DNA of 64,000 nt from Neogemmobacter tilapiae (GCF_014652215.1 NZ_BMYJ01000003.1:62001-126000); one strand, 5' to 3'. Shown: positions 37,796 through 47,136, numbered from the stretch's first letter. The notes: generated from the sequence alone by a model not told the origin. Translations and numbers: made by a program.

Positions 37796-38842
37796 ATGTC
37801 CGCCGACCGCCTGACCCATGCCCCCGCCAACCATCCGCCCGTCATGCCCAAGAAGATCGGGGTTCTGCTGGCCAATCTGGGCACGCCGGACGGTTATGAT
37901 TATTGGTCGATGCGGCGCTATCTGTCAGAGTTTTTGTCCGACAAACGTGTCGTCGATATTCCCAACTGGAAATGGCAGCCTCTGCTGCAACTGATCATCC
38001 TGACCAAACGCCCCTTCACCAGCGGCGCGAATTACAAACTGATCTGGAACCACGATAAGGGCGAAAGCCCCTTGATGACCTTTACCAAAGACCAAACCGC
38101 CGCCATCGCCGCCCGGATGCAGGCGCTTTATGGGGCGGATGTCATGGTCGATTTCTGTATGCGCTATGGCAATCCCTCCACCGAATCCAAGGTTCAGGCG
38201 ATGGTCAAGGCGGGCTGCGAAAAGATCCTGTTCTTCCCGCTTTACCCCCACTACGCCGGGGCCACTTCGGCCACCGCCAACGATGCCTTCTTTGCCGCCC
38301 TTGCGAAAGAAAAACGCCAGCCCGCCGCGCGCACCGTGGCGGAGTATTTCGACCATCCGCTCTATATCGACGCGCTGGCCCAATCGGTGGAACGCGCCTA
38401 TGCGGGGCTTGCGAACCGGCCCGATGTTCTGGTGGCCAGCTATCACGGCATGCCAAAACGCTATCTGATGGAGGGCGACCCCTACCACTGCCAATGCCAG
38501 AAAACGACGCGCCTGCTGCGCGAAAGGCTGGGCTGGGACAGGGCGGCGATTGATACCTCGTTCCAATCGGTCTTTGGGCGAGAGGAATGGTTGAAACCCT
38601 ACACCGTCGAACATGTGGCGGAACTGGCGAAACAAGGCAAAAAACGCATCGCCGTGATCGCGCCTGCCTTTTCCGCCGATTGCATCGAAACGCTCGAAGA
38701 AATCAACGGCGAGATTCGTGAGGCCTTTGAACATGCGGGGGGTGAGGAATTCACCTACATCCCCTGCCTGAACGACGATGCCGCCCATATCGACGCGCTG
38801 ACCGCGATCATTCAGGAAAACCTGCAAGGCTGGACCGCGTAG
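37796..38842 (+). CDS. hemH: Ferrochelatase
   Basis: A 348-residue enzyme that inserts ferrous iron into protoporphyrin IX. KIGVLLANLGTPDGYDYWSMRRYLSEFLSD, MRYGNPS, FFPLYPHYAGATSATAND, YHGMPKRY (catalytic His) and VIAPAFSADCIETLEEI are all diagnostic. No C-terminal iron-sulfur cysteines are evident. Cytoplasmic or membrane-associated. Short spacing (3 bases) to the methyltransferase indicates co-transcription. Confidence 0.97.
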   Translation: MSADRLTHAPANHPPVMPKKIGVLLANLGTPDGYDYWSMRRYLSEFLSDKRVVDIPNWKWQPLLQLIILTKRPFTSGANYKLIWNHDKGESPLMTFTKDQTAAIAARMQALYGADVMVDFCMRYGNPSTESKVQAMVKAGCEKILFFPLYPHYAGATSATANDAFFAALAKEKRQPAARTVAEYFDHPLYIDALAQSVERAYAGLANRPDVLVASYHGMPKRYLMEGDPYHCQCQKTTRLLRERLGWDRAAIDTSFQSVFGREEWLKPYTVEHVAELAKQGKKRIAVIAPAFSADCIETLEEINGEIREAFEHAGGEEFTYIPCLNDDAAHIDALTAIIQENLQGWTA

Positions 38843-38859
38843 GGTGGGTGAAACCCACC
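38843..38859 (+). repeat. GGTGGGT-GAA-ACCCACC hairpin after hemH
   Basis: A 7-bp perfect stem with a 3-base loop begins right at the hemH stop. The TAGGGTGGGT...ACCCACC form resembles dispersed intergenic repeats seen in many proteobacterial genomes. It may be a weak hemH terminator; no T-run follows. Confidence 0.45.
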
Positions 38860-38928
38860 ACCAACACATTCAAAATATATAATATAGCAAGAAAAACAAA
38901 GACTTGTCTAGCATTTCACGCGTGAAAA

Positions 38929-38950
38929 CCCCGGCCCTTTCAGGCCGGGG
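38929..38950 (-). terminator. Terminator of the first L,D-transpeptidase gene
   Basis: CCCCGGCC (38929-38936) and GGCCGGGG (38943-38950) with loop CTTTCA; TTTTC follows on the minus strand. An adjoining 14-bp palindrome, TTTCACGCGTGAAA (38914-38927), lies past it. Confidence 0.75.
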
Positions 38951-38958
38951 CGGGGTCT

Positions 38959-39561
38959 CTAGATCAACAGAACCTGCGTGCCAACCTTGGCAAGCTCGAA
39001 CAGCTCCAAGATATGCTCGTTATAAAGCCCGATGCAGCCGTTCGAAGACTTCCGCCCGATCTTGCGGGTGTCATGGGTGCCGTGAATCCGGTAAGCGGGC
39101 CAGCTCAGATACAGCGCCCGGACGCCCAGCGGATTGTCCGGCGAGCCACCCTCAATGATATCCGGCCAGTCCGGGTTGCGTTCCTTCATCGAAGCAGTCG
39201 GCCGCCACGGCGGGTTCACGACCTTCTGGATCACCTCAGTCTTGCCCGTGCGGGTCAGCTCATCGTTCAGCGGCACCGAAGAGGGGTAGAGCTTATAGAT
39301 CGACTGATCTTCCGACCAGTAATGCACGGCCCGCGACACGGTATCCGCAAGGATCGCCCCATTGCGGGTATTGTCGAAATACTGCCGCCAGTCGAGCATC
39401 CGAAAGCTCGAGATATTGTTCCGCGTCACCTTGGGCGCTTCAAAAACCGTGGTCCCATCCTGCACCTGCGCCAACGCCGGTGCCGCGAGAACGGTCGCCG
39501 CAGCGGCCCCCGCGATCAGGAGGTGACGTTTGGTGGGGTCGAAGCTGTCCTGTGCCATCAT
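38959..39561 (-). CDS. L,D-transpeptidase (YkuD domain), exported
   Basis: A 200-residue protein. KRHLLIAGAAAATVLAAPALAQV is a Tat-like or Sec signal (KRHLL start) cleaved after AQ. The YkuD domain ends with YLSWPAYRIHGTHDTRKIGRKSSNGCIGLYNEHI, with catalytic Cys in SNGCIGL and His in RIHGT. It forms 3-3 peptidoglycan cross-links or attaches lipoproteins in the periplasm. ATG at 39561 or 39558, both served by AAAGGTG. Divergent from the CAP gene. A second such enzyme lies 700 bases away. Confidence 0.92.
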   Translation of the reverse strand: MMAQDSFDPTKRHLLIAGAAAATVLAAPALAQVQDGTTVFEAPKVTRNNISSFRMLDWRQYFDNTRNGAILADTVSRAVHYWSEDQSIYKLYPSSVPLNDELTRTGKTEVIQKVVNPPWRPTASMKERNPDWPDIIEGGSPDNPLGVRALYLSWPAYRIHGTHDTRKIGRKSSNGCIGLYNEHILELFELAKVGTQVLLI

Positions 39562-39707
39562 CTGCACCTTTGTATGGTCTGCTCTTTGGCGCTTCTTATC
39601 CCCCAGCCGTTACAGGTGCAATTCAAACCGGCGTCATCTTGCCGATACGGGGTTTGATCCCGCCGTTGGGATGGGATAAGCCCGAACCCGCAAAGATGGG
39701 GTTTAAG

Positions 39708-40292
39708 ATGGACAGACGTTCGGTTCTGGCGGTTTCGGGTTTGGCCTTGGTCGCGGCCTGCACAAGTTCGGCCCCCCAGTTGGGCGCCGACGGCCTGCCC
39801 TTGCCGCAGGTCTACACCATCACTCAGGACATGACGAACGACATCTATTTCCGCTTGCTTGACAGCGTGAACTCGCTGCGTTCGGCGCGGAATCTTTCGC
39901 AGCTTCAGTTCAACGCCGAACTGAACGCCGCTGCCTCGGCCCATGCCCGCGACATGTCGGTCCAGAACCGGCCCTGGCACTTTGGTTCGGACGGATCCTC
40001 GCCTTTGTCCCGCGTGCAGCGGATCGGCTATAAAGGCCGCTTGGGCGGCGAATTGCTGAGCGAGACCTATGAGACCGAAGTTCAGACCCTGTCCGCCTGG
40101 ATGGCCCAAGCGGACACCCGCGCGATCATTCTGGATCCGTCGGTGAATGAACTGGGCTTTTCCTGGTGGCAGGAGCCCAACGGAAAGATCTGGTGGGTGA
40201 TGCTGACAGGCACAGCAGGTGCCACTGCCTATCAGTCGATCACGCCGATGGGCACCAGCGTGGTGCCTCAGTCCTCGGCATTTGCCAATTGA
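39708..40292 (+). CDS. CAP (SCP/PR1-like) domain lipoprotein
   Basis: A 194-residue protein. MDRRSVLAVSGLALVAACTSS has a lipobox ending at Cys18. The CAP domain starts with LLDSVNSLRSARNLSQLQFNAELNAAASAHARDMSVQNRPWHFG and ends with LGFSWWQEPNGKIWWVMLTG. Bacterial CAP proteins are secreted and mostly of unknown function. The start at 39708 is chosen by GGGG 6 bases upstream and the signal peptide. It lies between two L,D-transpeptidase genes and its last 25 bases overlap the second one tail to tail. Confidence 0.86.
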   Translation: MDRRSVLAVSGLALVAACTSSAPQLGADGLPLPQVYTITQDMTNDIYFRLLDSVNSLRSARNLSQLQFNAELNAAASAHARDMSVQNRPWHFGSDGSSPLSRVQRIGYKGRLGGELLSETYETEVQTLSAWMAQADTRAIILDPSVNELGFSWWQEPNGKIWWVMLTGTAGATAYQSITPMGTSVVPQSSAFAN

Positions 40293-40846
40293 ATCAGCTG
40301 TTCTTCGGGTGAGGCCGGAGCGATGGGCTGCGGCGCGGGTGGGAAGCCCCGCGCATCGGGCATGATCAGGATCGGCGTACCGTCGCGGACCATGGCATAG
40401 ACGTCTTCCATTTCCTTGTCGGTCACCGCGATGCAGCCCCAGGTCCAGTCGCCGCGTTTGCCCTTCTTGCCGTGATTGCCGTGGACAAAAATCTCACCGC
40501 CGGGCCGCTGCCCCGCCGCTTCGGCAAATTCCCTGTCCGCCGGGTTCGGATAGGAAATGCCAATCGACAGGTGATAGTTCGAGTTCGGATTGCGCCGGTC
40601 GATGTAATAGATGCCCTCGGGCGTCTTCAGATCGCCCTCAAACTGCTTATGCCCCAGCGGTTGCTGGCCCAGACCAATGTCATAGGCCTTGAGCACCTTG
40701 TCGTTGTGCAGCAGATACATCTTGCGTTCGGCCTTGTGGACCTGAACCTGCGTCACCTCGGGCCCGTTGTATTTCTTGAACTTGGACCCACAGGCCGAAA
40801 GCCCAAGGGCCAGCGAAAGGGCAAGGATCAGTCGGAACGCGAACAT
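40268..40846 (-). CDS. L,D-transpeptidase (YkuD domain), lipoprotein
   Basis: A 192-residue protein. MFAFRLILALSLALGLSACGSK carries a lipobox with Cys19. The YkuD domain begins with VTQVQVHKAERKMYLLHNDKVLKAYDIGLG. The active site is IFVHGNHGKKGKRGDWTWGCIAVTD, with His and Cys in place. A Pro/Ala-rich tail follows. Predicted to act on peptidoglycan from the outer or inner membrane. Its 3' end overlaps the CAP gene by 25 bases. Confidence 0.93.
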   Translation of the reverse strand: MFAFRLILALSLALGLSACGSKFKKYNGPEVTQVQVHKAERKMYLLHNDKVLKAYDIGLGQQPLGHKQFEGDLKTPEGIYYIDRRNPNSNYHLSIGISYPNPADREFAEAAGQRPGGEIFVHGNHGKKGKRGDWTWGCIAVTDKEMEDVYAMVRDGTPILIMPDARGFPPAPQPIAPASPEEQLIQLANAED

Positions 40847-40928
40847 GGAAAGGCTGCCTGTTGTTTTTCCTGAACATACCGCGAATTTCCCTGCCCCGCA
40901 AATAGGGCTGGATCAAGGCCCGCTCACG

Positions 40929-42137
40929 TCAGCGTGAAAAGCGGGCCGCCAATTCGACATGGGCCGACCAGCGGAACTGATCGACGGGCTGCACCCAATC
41001 CAGATGGTAACCCCCGGCGATCAGGGCCTTCGCATCGCGCGCAAAGGTCACCGGGTTGCAGGACACATAGGCGATCACCGGCACTTTGCTGGCCGCCAGC
41101 CTTGCGCATTGCGCCTCGGCCCCGGCGCGGGGCGGGTCGATGACCACGGCCTCGATCCCTTTGAATTCGTCGGGTTCCAGCGGACGGCGGAACAGGTCAC
41201 GGGTTTCCGTTGTGACCTTTTTCAACCCCTGCGCCTGCCGCCAACCTTTTTCCAGCGCCGCCGTCAGGGCGGCATCGCCTTCGACCGCCAGAATCTCGGC
41301 TTGGGCCGCCAGTGACAGAGCAAAGGTGCCGCAACCGGCGAAAAGATCCGCGATCTTTCGGGCTGGACCGATGGCTTCCTTGACGGCGGTCAGCAAGGAC
41401 GCCTCGCCATGATCGGTCGCTTGCAGAAATGCCCCCGGCGGCATCGGCACGCGGGCCCCGCCAAAACCCAACATGGGCATGATCCGCAGGGCCAAGGTTT
41501 CATTGTTCCATGTCAGCCGCGCCAGACCCTTTTCCTCGGCCAGTCGGGCAAGGTTCAGGCCCAGTTCGGCATCCATCGGCTTGCCGCCTGTCACACTGAC
41601 ATCCAACCCGGTCAGGCTGCGCGTGACGGTCAAAGACATTTCGCCCGAACGCGAGCCGCCAGTGATCACCAAAGCCTCTAGCGCGGGAAAGGCGGCGATC
41701 AAATCGGGATGCAAAAGTTGGCATTGCGGGACAGGGATGATCACATCGCTGCCGCGCTGGTGAAAACCCAAAAGTGCCCCCGCCTTGGTGCGTCGTCCGG
41801 CCAGTGTCGCCCGACGGCGGCTGCGGGCGGGTGAGGTCAGGATTGGACGCAAGGGCGCCTCCAACCCCTGACCAGCCAACGCACCCTGAACGATGCCTTC
41901 CTTCCAGCGCGCCGTTAACGCATCGCTCGCATGTTGCATCAGGCAACCGCCGCAGGCGCGGGCGTGGACACAGGGCGGTTTCACCCGGTCGGGCGACGGC
42001 GTCACGATCCGAATGTCTTGCAGCGTCTCGCCGCGCAGTTCGCCCGTCACCACCTCGCCCGGCAGAGTGCCGGGTGCGAACAGGCCTGCCCCGATTCCGT
42101 CGCCCAGATGGCCCAGCTTTTCGATGGTGACTTGCAT
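40929..42137 (-). CDS. Class I SAM-dependent RNA 5-methyluridine methyltransferase (RlmD/RumA-like)
   Basis: A 402-residue enzyme. The N-terminal TRAM-like part (IEKLGHLGDGIG) is followed by an iron-sulfur site with Cys56, Cys62 and Cys65 (CVHARACGGCLMQH) and a fourth Cys near 138 (PVPQCQLLHP). The catalytic domain has FAGCGTFALSLA, VIDPPRAGAEAQ and the nucleophile loop VSCNPVTFARD. It methylates a uridine in 23S rRNA or tRNA; the exact target is not resolved. A protein shorter than E. coli RlmD (433). Confidence 0.92.
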   Translation of the reverse strand: MQVTIEKLGHLGDGIGAGLFAPGTLPGEVVTGELRGETLQDIRIVTPSPDRVKPPCVHARACGGCLMQHASDALTARWKEGIVQGALAGQGLEAPLRPILTSPARSRRRATLAGRRTKAGALLGFHQRGSDVIIPVPQCQLLHPDLIAAFPALEALVITGGSRSGEMSLTVTRSLTGLDVSVTGGKPMDAELGLNLARLAEEKGLARLTWNNETLALRIMPMLGFGGARVPMPPGAFLQATDHGEASLLTAVKEAIGPARKIADLFAGCGTFALSLAAQAEILAVEGDAALTAALEKGWRQAQGLKKVTTETRDLFRRPLEPDEFKGIEAVVIDPPRAGAEAQCARLAASKVPVIAYVSCNPVTFARDAKALIAGGYHLDWVQPVDQFRWSAHVELAARFSR

Positions 42138-42199
42138 GGGGCTTCCTTCAAGGGTGGCTTTCCAGCCCCTTTGCGCGGTTTCGTCCGGGGGTCAAGACG

Positions 42200-44050
42200 C
42201 TACTCGGCAGCTTCCTCTTCAACGCCCAGAAAGCCACCCGATTGCCTTGCCCAGTATCGAGCGTAAAGGCCGCCCTTTGCCAAAAGGCTTTCGTGGTTGC
42301 CTTCCTCGACGATCTGGCCCTGATCTAAGACAACGATCCGGTCCATGGCCACGATGGTCGAAAGCCGGTGCGCGATGGCCAGAACCGTCTTGCCCTGCAT
42401 CACGCGGCCCAAGGCCTGTTGAATGCTGGCTTCCACTTCGGAATCCAAGGCGCTGGTTGCCTCGTCCAACACCAGAATAGGGGCGTCTTTCAGGAAGGTC
42501 CGCGCCAAGGCGATCCGTTGGCGTTGGCCGCCCGAGAGTTTCACCCCGCGTTCGCCCAAGTAAGCATCATAGCCCTGCCGCCCCTGATGGTCCTGCATCT
42601 GGGCGATAAATTCATCGGCCTCGGCCGCCTTGGCCGCCGCCTCAAGTTCGGCCTGCGAGGCGCCCGGTCGGCCATACAGGATATTGTCCCGTGCCGAGCG
42701 GTTGAACATTGCTGTTTCCTGCGTGACCATGCCGATCTGGCGGCGCAAAGATTCCTGCGTCACTTGGCGCACGTCCTGCCCATCGAACAGAACCTTCCCC
42801 TGTTCGGCGTCATATAGCCGCAAAAGCAGCGAAACGAGAGTGGACTTGCCTGCCCCCGAGGCCCCGACAATCCCGAGCTTTTCGCCGGGGCGGATGGTCA
42901 GATCAATGCCCCGCACCCCAGCGCGACCATGGCCATAGCCAAAGGTTACATGGTCAAAGCGAATCTCGCCCTTGACCCGCGCCAGATCGACAGCCCCAGG
43001 CGCGTCGGCCAGAACATGTGGCACAGCAAGCGTTTTCATGCCGTCTTCAACCTCACCAATCGAGGTATAGATCGACATCAGGGTAAAGCTGACCCAGCCC
43101 GACATCTGGGCGATCCGCAGGGAAATGGCCCCGGCGGCGGCAATCTCGCCCGGTGTGGCGCTGCCCACGGACCACATCCACAGCGCGCCACCGATCAGGA
43201 TCACTGGAAGGATCCCGGCAAGCGTCATCAGCGCATAGCGGAACCAAGTGGAGATCACGCCGAAATCCAGCGATTTGTCGCGGAAGACCTCCATCGCATC
43301 AAGGGCGACCCGATCCTCATAGGCCGCATGGGCGAAAAGTTTGACCGTCTTGATGTTGGTGATGGTGTCAACAACCTGCCCCGACACCATCGCGCGGCTG
43401 GAGGCGCGGGCGGCGGAGTTGACTTTGACCTTGGGCAGAAAGAAGCGGATCAGCCAGATATAGGCGACCAGCCACCCGGCCAGCGCCAAGGCAATGCGGG
43501 CGTCAATGGCCACCAGATAGATGACCGAGCCGATGACCGAAGCCAGCGCAAAGGCCACGGTGTTGATCATTTCGGTCGCGACATCGGTCACGGCGCGCGC
43601 CGCCTGCATCTGCTTTTGAGCGATGCGGCCCGCGAAATCGTTGTCAAAGAAGGTGACAGCCTGGCCCAAGGTCCAGCGGTGCAAGCGCGACAGCACGAGG
43701 GGCAGGACGTTGGCCCCGACGACGATGGAGTTGGTGGCGGACGAGGCGGCAAAGGTCAGGGGGCGGAGGATGATGTAGAAGACCACGGCCCAGATCAGCA
43801 GGGAGAGGTTTTCGGTGAAGAACGTGGTGGGTCCGCTGGCGAGGGCGGTGTCGATGACCCAGCCAAGGATCAGGGCGCTGACCACCTCCATCGCGCCGGC
43901 GATGCCAGAGACGATGAAGGCCAGCCACAGCATGGGCCAAGACCCCGACAGCGACCAGCGGAAAAAGGGCATAAGGGTTTGCGGCGGCGGCCCTTCGGCG
44001 GGGCGGAAGGCGTTGATCGAATTTCCCAGCCGCCGCAATAAGGTGTTCAT
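42200..44050 (-). CDS. ABC exporter, fused permease/ATPase (second of a pair)
   Basis: A 616-residue half-transporter: six membrane helices up to about residue 340, then an ATPase with Walker A GASGAGKST near residue 395, signature LSGGQRQR and Walker B ILVLDEATSALD with the catalytic Glu. It resembles MsbA/multidrug/lipid exporters. Start overlaps the stop of the upstream paralogue by 4 bases (ATGA), so the two probably form a heterodimer. Substrate unknown. Confidence 0.93.
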   Translation of the reverse strand: MNTLLRRLGNSINAFRPAEGPPPQTLMPFFRWSLSGSWPMLWLAFIVSGIAGAMEVVSALILGWVIDTALASGPTTFFTENLSLLIWAVVFYIILRPLTFAASSATNSIVVGANVLPLVLSRLHRWTLGQAVTFFDNDFAGRIAQKQMQAARAVTDVATEMINTVAFALASVIGSVIYLVAIDARIALALAGWLVAYIWLIRFFLPKVKVNSAARASSRAMVSGQVVDTITNIKTVKLFAHAAYEDRVALDAMEVFRDKSLDFGVISTWFRYALMTLAGILPVILIGGALWMWSVGSATPGEIAAAGAISLRIAQMSGWVSFTLMSIYTSIGEVEDGMKTLAVPHVLADAPGAVDLARVKGEIRFDHVTFGYGHGRAGVRGIDLTIRPGEKLGIVGASGAGKSTLVSLLLRLYDAEQGKVLFDGQDVRQVTQESLRRQIGMVTQETAMFNRSARDNILYGRPGASQAELEAAAKAAEADEFIAQMQDHQGRQGYDAYLGERGVKLSGGQRQRIALARTFLKDAPILVLDEATSALDSEVEASIQQALGRVMQGKTVLAIAHRLSTIVAMDRIVVLDQGQIVEEGNHESLLAKGGLYARYWARQSGGFLGVEEEAAE

Positions 44051-45894
44051 GCCGTTTCCTCATCCAACCCGATGAACCCGCCGGATTGGCGCGCCCAGAA
44101 CCCGGCATACAAACCATCCGGAATGCGCAACAGTTCCGCATGGCTGCCTTGTTCCGCCACCCGGCCCCCGTCCAGCACCACAATGCGGTCCATCGCCGCG
44201 ATCGTGGAAAGGCGGTGCGCAATGGCGATCACGGTCTTGCCCTGCATGACGCCATATAGGGTTTCCTGAATCGCAGCCTCAACCTCGCTGTCCAGCGCAC
44301 TCGTCGCCTCGTCCAAGATCAGGATCGGCGCGTCTTTCAGGATCACGCGCGCAAGCCCGATACGCTGGCGCTGCCCGCCCGACAATTTCACACCGCGTTC
44401 GCCGACATGGGCATCATAGCCTTTGCGGCCCTGCGGATCCTCTAGCTGAAGGATAAACTCATGCGCCTCAGCCCGCTTGGCGGCCTGAACCATCGCCACA
44501 TCGCCCGCCTCGGGCCGACCATAAAGGATATTGTCGCGCACCGAACGATGCAAAAGGCTGCTATCCTGCTGCACCATGCCGATGGCGCGGCGCAGGCTGT
44601 CCTGGCTGACCATAGCAATATCTTGCCCGTCGATCAGGATGCGGCCCTGTTCGGCGTCGTAAAACCGCAGCATCAGCTTGACGAGGGTGGATTTCCCCGC
44701 CCCCGAACGACCCACGACGCCGACCTTTTCGCCCGGTTTCAGCGTCAGACTGATCTGGTCCAACCCGCCCCAACCGCGCCCGTAATGATGCGAGACGCCC
44801 TCCAGACGGATTTCACCCTGACCTACGCGCAACGCGCAGGCCTCGGGCGCGTCCAACAGAGTAATGGGTTGGGTGATCGTTTCCATCCCTTCCTGCACAA
44901 CGCCCAGGTTCTGCACCAAAGAGGTCGTGGCCCACATGATCCAATATGTCATGTTGTTCAGCCGCAAAACCAAGGCCGCCGCCGCCGCCACCATGCCCGC
45001 CGTGGTTTGCCCATCGGCCCAAAGCCAGATTGCCCAGCCGACAATCGACACGATCAACCCGCCATTCAGCAGGGTCAGCATCACATCCATCTTGGTGATG
45101 ATGCGCATTTCTTTAAAGAACTTGGCCCGCGCCGTTTCGATGGCATCGCGGGCATAGTCCATTTCATGCTCGTTCTGGGCGAACAGCTTGACCGAATGGA
45201 TGTTGGTATAGCTGTCCACCACCCGGCCAGTGATGGCCGAACGGGCATCGGAACTGGCCGTGGCGGCGGGGCCTGCGCGTTTGATCGTCCAGCGCACCAG
45301 CAGGCAGTAAAGCCCGAACCAGATCACCAAAGGCAGGATTAGCCGGGCATCGGCATCGGCCAGCACCGCGCCGGAACCAATGACAGTGACCACCGCAAAG
45401 GCCACGGCATCAAAGGTCTGGAACACCGCCTCACCCGCCGCCGGGGGGGTCTGCATGATGCGGTTGGCGATGCGACCGGCGAAATCGGATTCGAACCAGC
45501 CGACGGGCTGGCGCAAAACGTGGCGATGGGCACGGTAGCGGATCATCGTGCCAAAGTTGGGCAGGATGGTGTTGTGCAACAACGCGACATGCACGCCGGA
45601 AATCACCGGGCGCAGGAACAGGATGATCAGGGCGACCACCGCAAATTCCCAGCCATGCGTCGCCAGCACCTGCTGCGGCGGGGCACTGGCCAAAAGATCG
45701 ACCATGCGACCGACATACCAGATCAAGGTCACGTCAAAGCTGGCCACCAAAAGGGCGGTCAGCGTGGTAACAGCAAAGACCTTGCGGAAAGGTCGGATGT
45801 AGCCCGCCAGAAACGGCCAAAGTCGCCGGGGGGGCGTGTCGGATTGCTCGTAGGGGCCGTAAGGGTCCACGAGGCTTTCAAAGAACCGGAACAC
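44047..45894 (-). CDS. ABC exporter, fused permease/ATPase (first of a pair)
   Basis: A 615-residue half-transporter with a GTG start and GAGG 7 bases upstream. Six membrane helices, then Walker A GRSGAGKST near residue 394, LSGGQRQR and ILILDEATSALD. It is clearly a paralogue of the next gene. Both keep the catalytic Glu, so neither nucleotide site is visibly degenerate, unlike many heterodimeric exporters. Confidence 0.93.
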   Translation of the reverse strand: MFRFFESLVDPYGPYEQSDTPPRRLWPFLAGYIRPFRKVFAVTTLTALLVASFDVTLIWYVGRMVDLLASAPPQQVLATHGWEFAVVALIILFLRPVISGVHVALLHNTILPNFGTMIRYRAHRHVLRQPVGWFESDFAGRIANRIMQTPPAAGEAVFQTFDAVAFAVVTVIGSGAVLADADARLILPLVIWFGLYCLLVRWTIKRAGPAATASSDARSAITGRVVDSYTNIHSVKLFAQNEHEMDYARDAIETARAKFFKEMRIITKMDVMLTLLNGGLIVSIVGWAIWLWADGQTTAGMVAAAAALVLRLNNMTYWIMWATTSLVQNLGVVQEGMETITQPITLLDAPEACALRVGQGEIRLEGVSHHYGRGWGGLDQISLTLKPGEKVGVVGRSGAGKSTLVKLMLRFYDAEQGRILIDGQDIAMVSQDSLRRAIGMVQQDSSLLHRSVRDNILYGRPEAGDVAMVQAAKRAEAHEFILQLEDPQGRKGYDAHVGERGVKLSGGQRQRIGLARVILKDAPILILDEATSALDSEVEAAIQETLYGVMQGKTVIAIAHRLSTIAAMDRIVVLDGGRVAEQGSHAELLRIPDGLYAGFWARQSGGFIGLDEETA

Positions 45895-45960
45895 GGGTTC
45901 GCCTCATTGGTGAATGTCTGACAGACTTAGACCGGGAATTCGGAAAGGAAAAGGCACAAA

Positions 45961-47136
45961 TCAGGAACGGTTCTGTGCATCCCCGCGCGAAAGCGCCAAG
46001 AGTTGTGCCCTGTCCAAGGCAAAACCGGAATCGAGCCAAGCGCTTTCAAGGTGTTTGAGCTGTCGGCCCAAGGCAGCGCCCTGAAATTCGGGCATCAGAT
46101 CAGCGGCCTTGATCGGGAAATGGGCGGCCATGCCTTGGGTCAAGCTGTCCTGCCAATTTTGCGGAAGTTCCTGCCCCATCAGGGCTGACTGCACCAGCAA
46201 AGCATCGCGCGCCAGTTCGCTGCCGTGCCGCCACGCCAGAATGGCGGGGGCTTCGCCGGATTGGACGGCTTGGGCCAAGGTCACCAGCCGCGCAGCGTCT
46301 TGTTTGGAAAGGCGCAGGGCATCGCCCCAATCGACAGACAAGGCCAAAACAGCCAGTCGCCGCCGCCAGTCAGGACCAACGCCATCCTCCAGATGCACCA
46401 GCGGGGCCAAGGCCCGAGGGTCGGACCCCGGCAGAATCCGCGCCAGGACGCCCGTCTGCGCCATGGCGGCCACCGAAGGGGCCGGGTCGGGTGCGGTCAG
46501 CAGCTTGGCCAGTTCATGCCCCACCCGTTCGCGCGACAACCCGTCCAGCAGGTCGACCCCGGCCGCACAAGCGGCCAGACCCTCGGCATCCAGCCCCTCG
46601 CCAGGATCGCCATACCAAGCGTGAAAACGGAAAAACCGCAGAATGCGCAGGGCGTCCTCGGCGATGCGTTCGCCAGCATCCCCCACAAAACGCACGCGCC
46701 GTGCCAAAAGATCAGGGAGCCCATCCAAAGGATCAACAACCGTGCCATCGGCCCGCGCGTAAAGCGCGTTCATCGTCAGGTCGCGGCGCATGGCATCCTG
46801 GGCGATGTCATCTGTAAAAGCCACCACCGCCCGCCGCCCGTCGGTTTCCACATCACGGCGGAAGGTCGTCACCTCATGCGCGACGCCCCCGGCCACCACC
46901 GTGACCGTGCCGTGGTCCATGCCGGTGGGAATGACCCTGAATCCTGCCGCTTGGCAAAGCTCTGTCACGCGCAAAGGCAAAGCATCGGTCGAAAGATCGA
47001 TGTCCGCCACGGCTTCACCCAGCAAAGCATTGCGCACGCAGCCCCCGACGAACAGCGCCTGATGCCCGCCAGCCGACAGCACGGCGCAAAGCGCCTGTGT
47101 TCCTTGCCCGGTCATCCAATCGCCAGAAACCTTCAC
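45961..47136 (-). CDS. cca: CCA tRNA nucleotidyltransferase / poly(A) polymerase family
   Basis: A 391-residue class II nucleotidyltransferase. The head LFVGGCVRNALLG and the metal-binding DIDLSTD are in place, followed by GTVTVVAGGVAHEVTTFRRD, RRDLTMNALY and the neck RIAEDALRILRFFRFHAWYG. The GTG start at 47136 overlaps the NUDIX stop by 4 bases (GTGA) and gives the MKVSGDW beginning typical of the order, so I reject the 47-codon extension. It repairs or adds the 3' CCA end of tRNAs. Confidence 0.93.
   Translation of the reverse strand: MKVSGDWMTGQGTQALCAVLSAGGHQALFVGGCVRNALLGEAVADIDLSTDALPLRVTELCQAAGFRVIPTGMDHGTVTVVAGGVAHEVTTFRRDVETDGRRAVVAFTDDIAQDAMRRDLTMNALYARADGTVVDPLDGLPDLLARRVRFVGDAGERIAEDALRILRFFRFHAWYGDPGEGLDAEGLAACAAGVDLLDGLSRERVGHELAKLLTAPDPAPSVAAMAQTGVLARILPGSDPRALAPLVHLEDGVGPDWRRRLAVLALSVDWGDALRLSKQDAARLVTLAQAVQSGEAPAILAWRHGSELARDALLVQSALMGQELPQNWQDSLTQGMAAHFPIKAADLMPEFQGAALGRQLKHLESAWLDSGFALDRAQLLALSRGDAQNRS

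Noticed and set aside
45913-45927. Short inverted repeat GTCTG-A-CAGAC before the ABC exporter pair
   Set aside because: Only 5-bp arms; expected by chance at this size.
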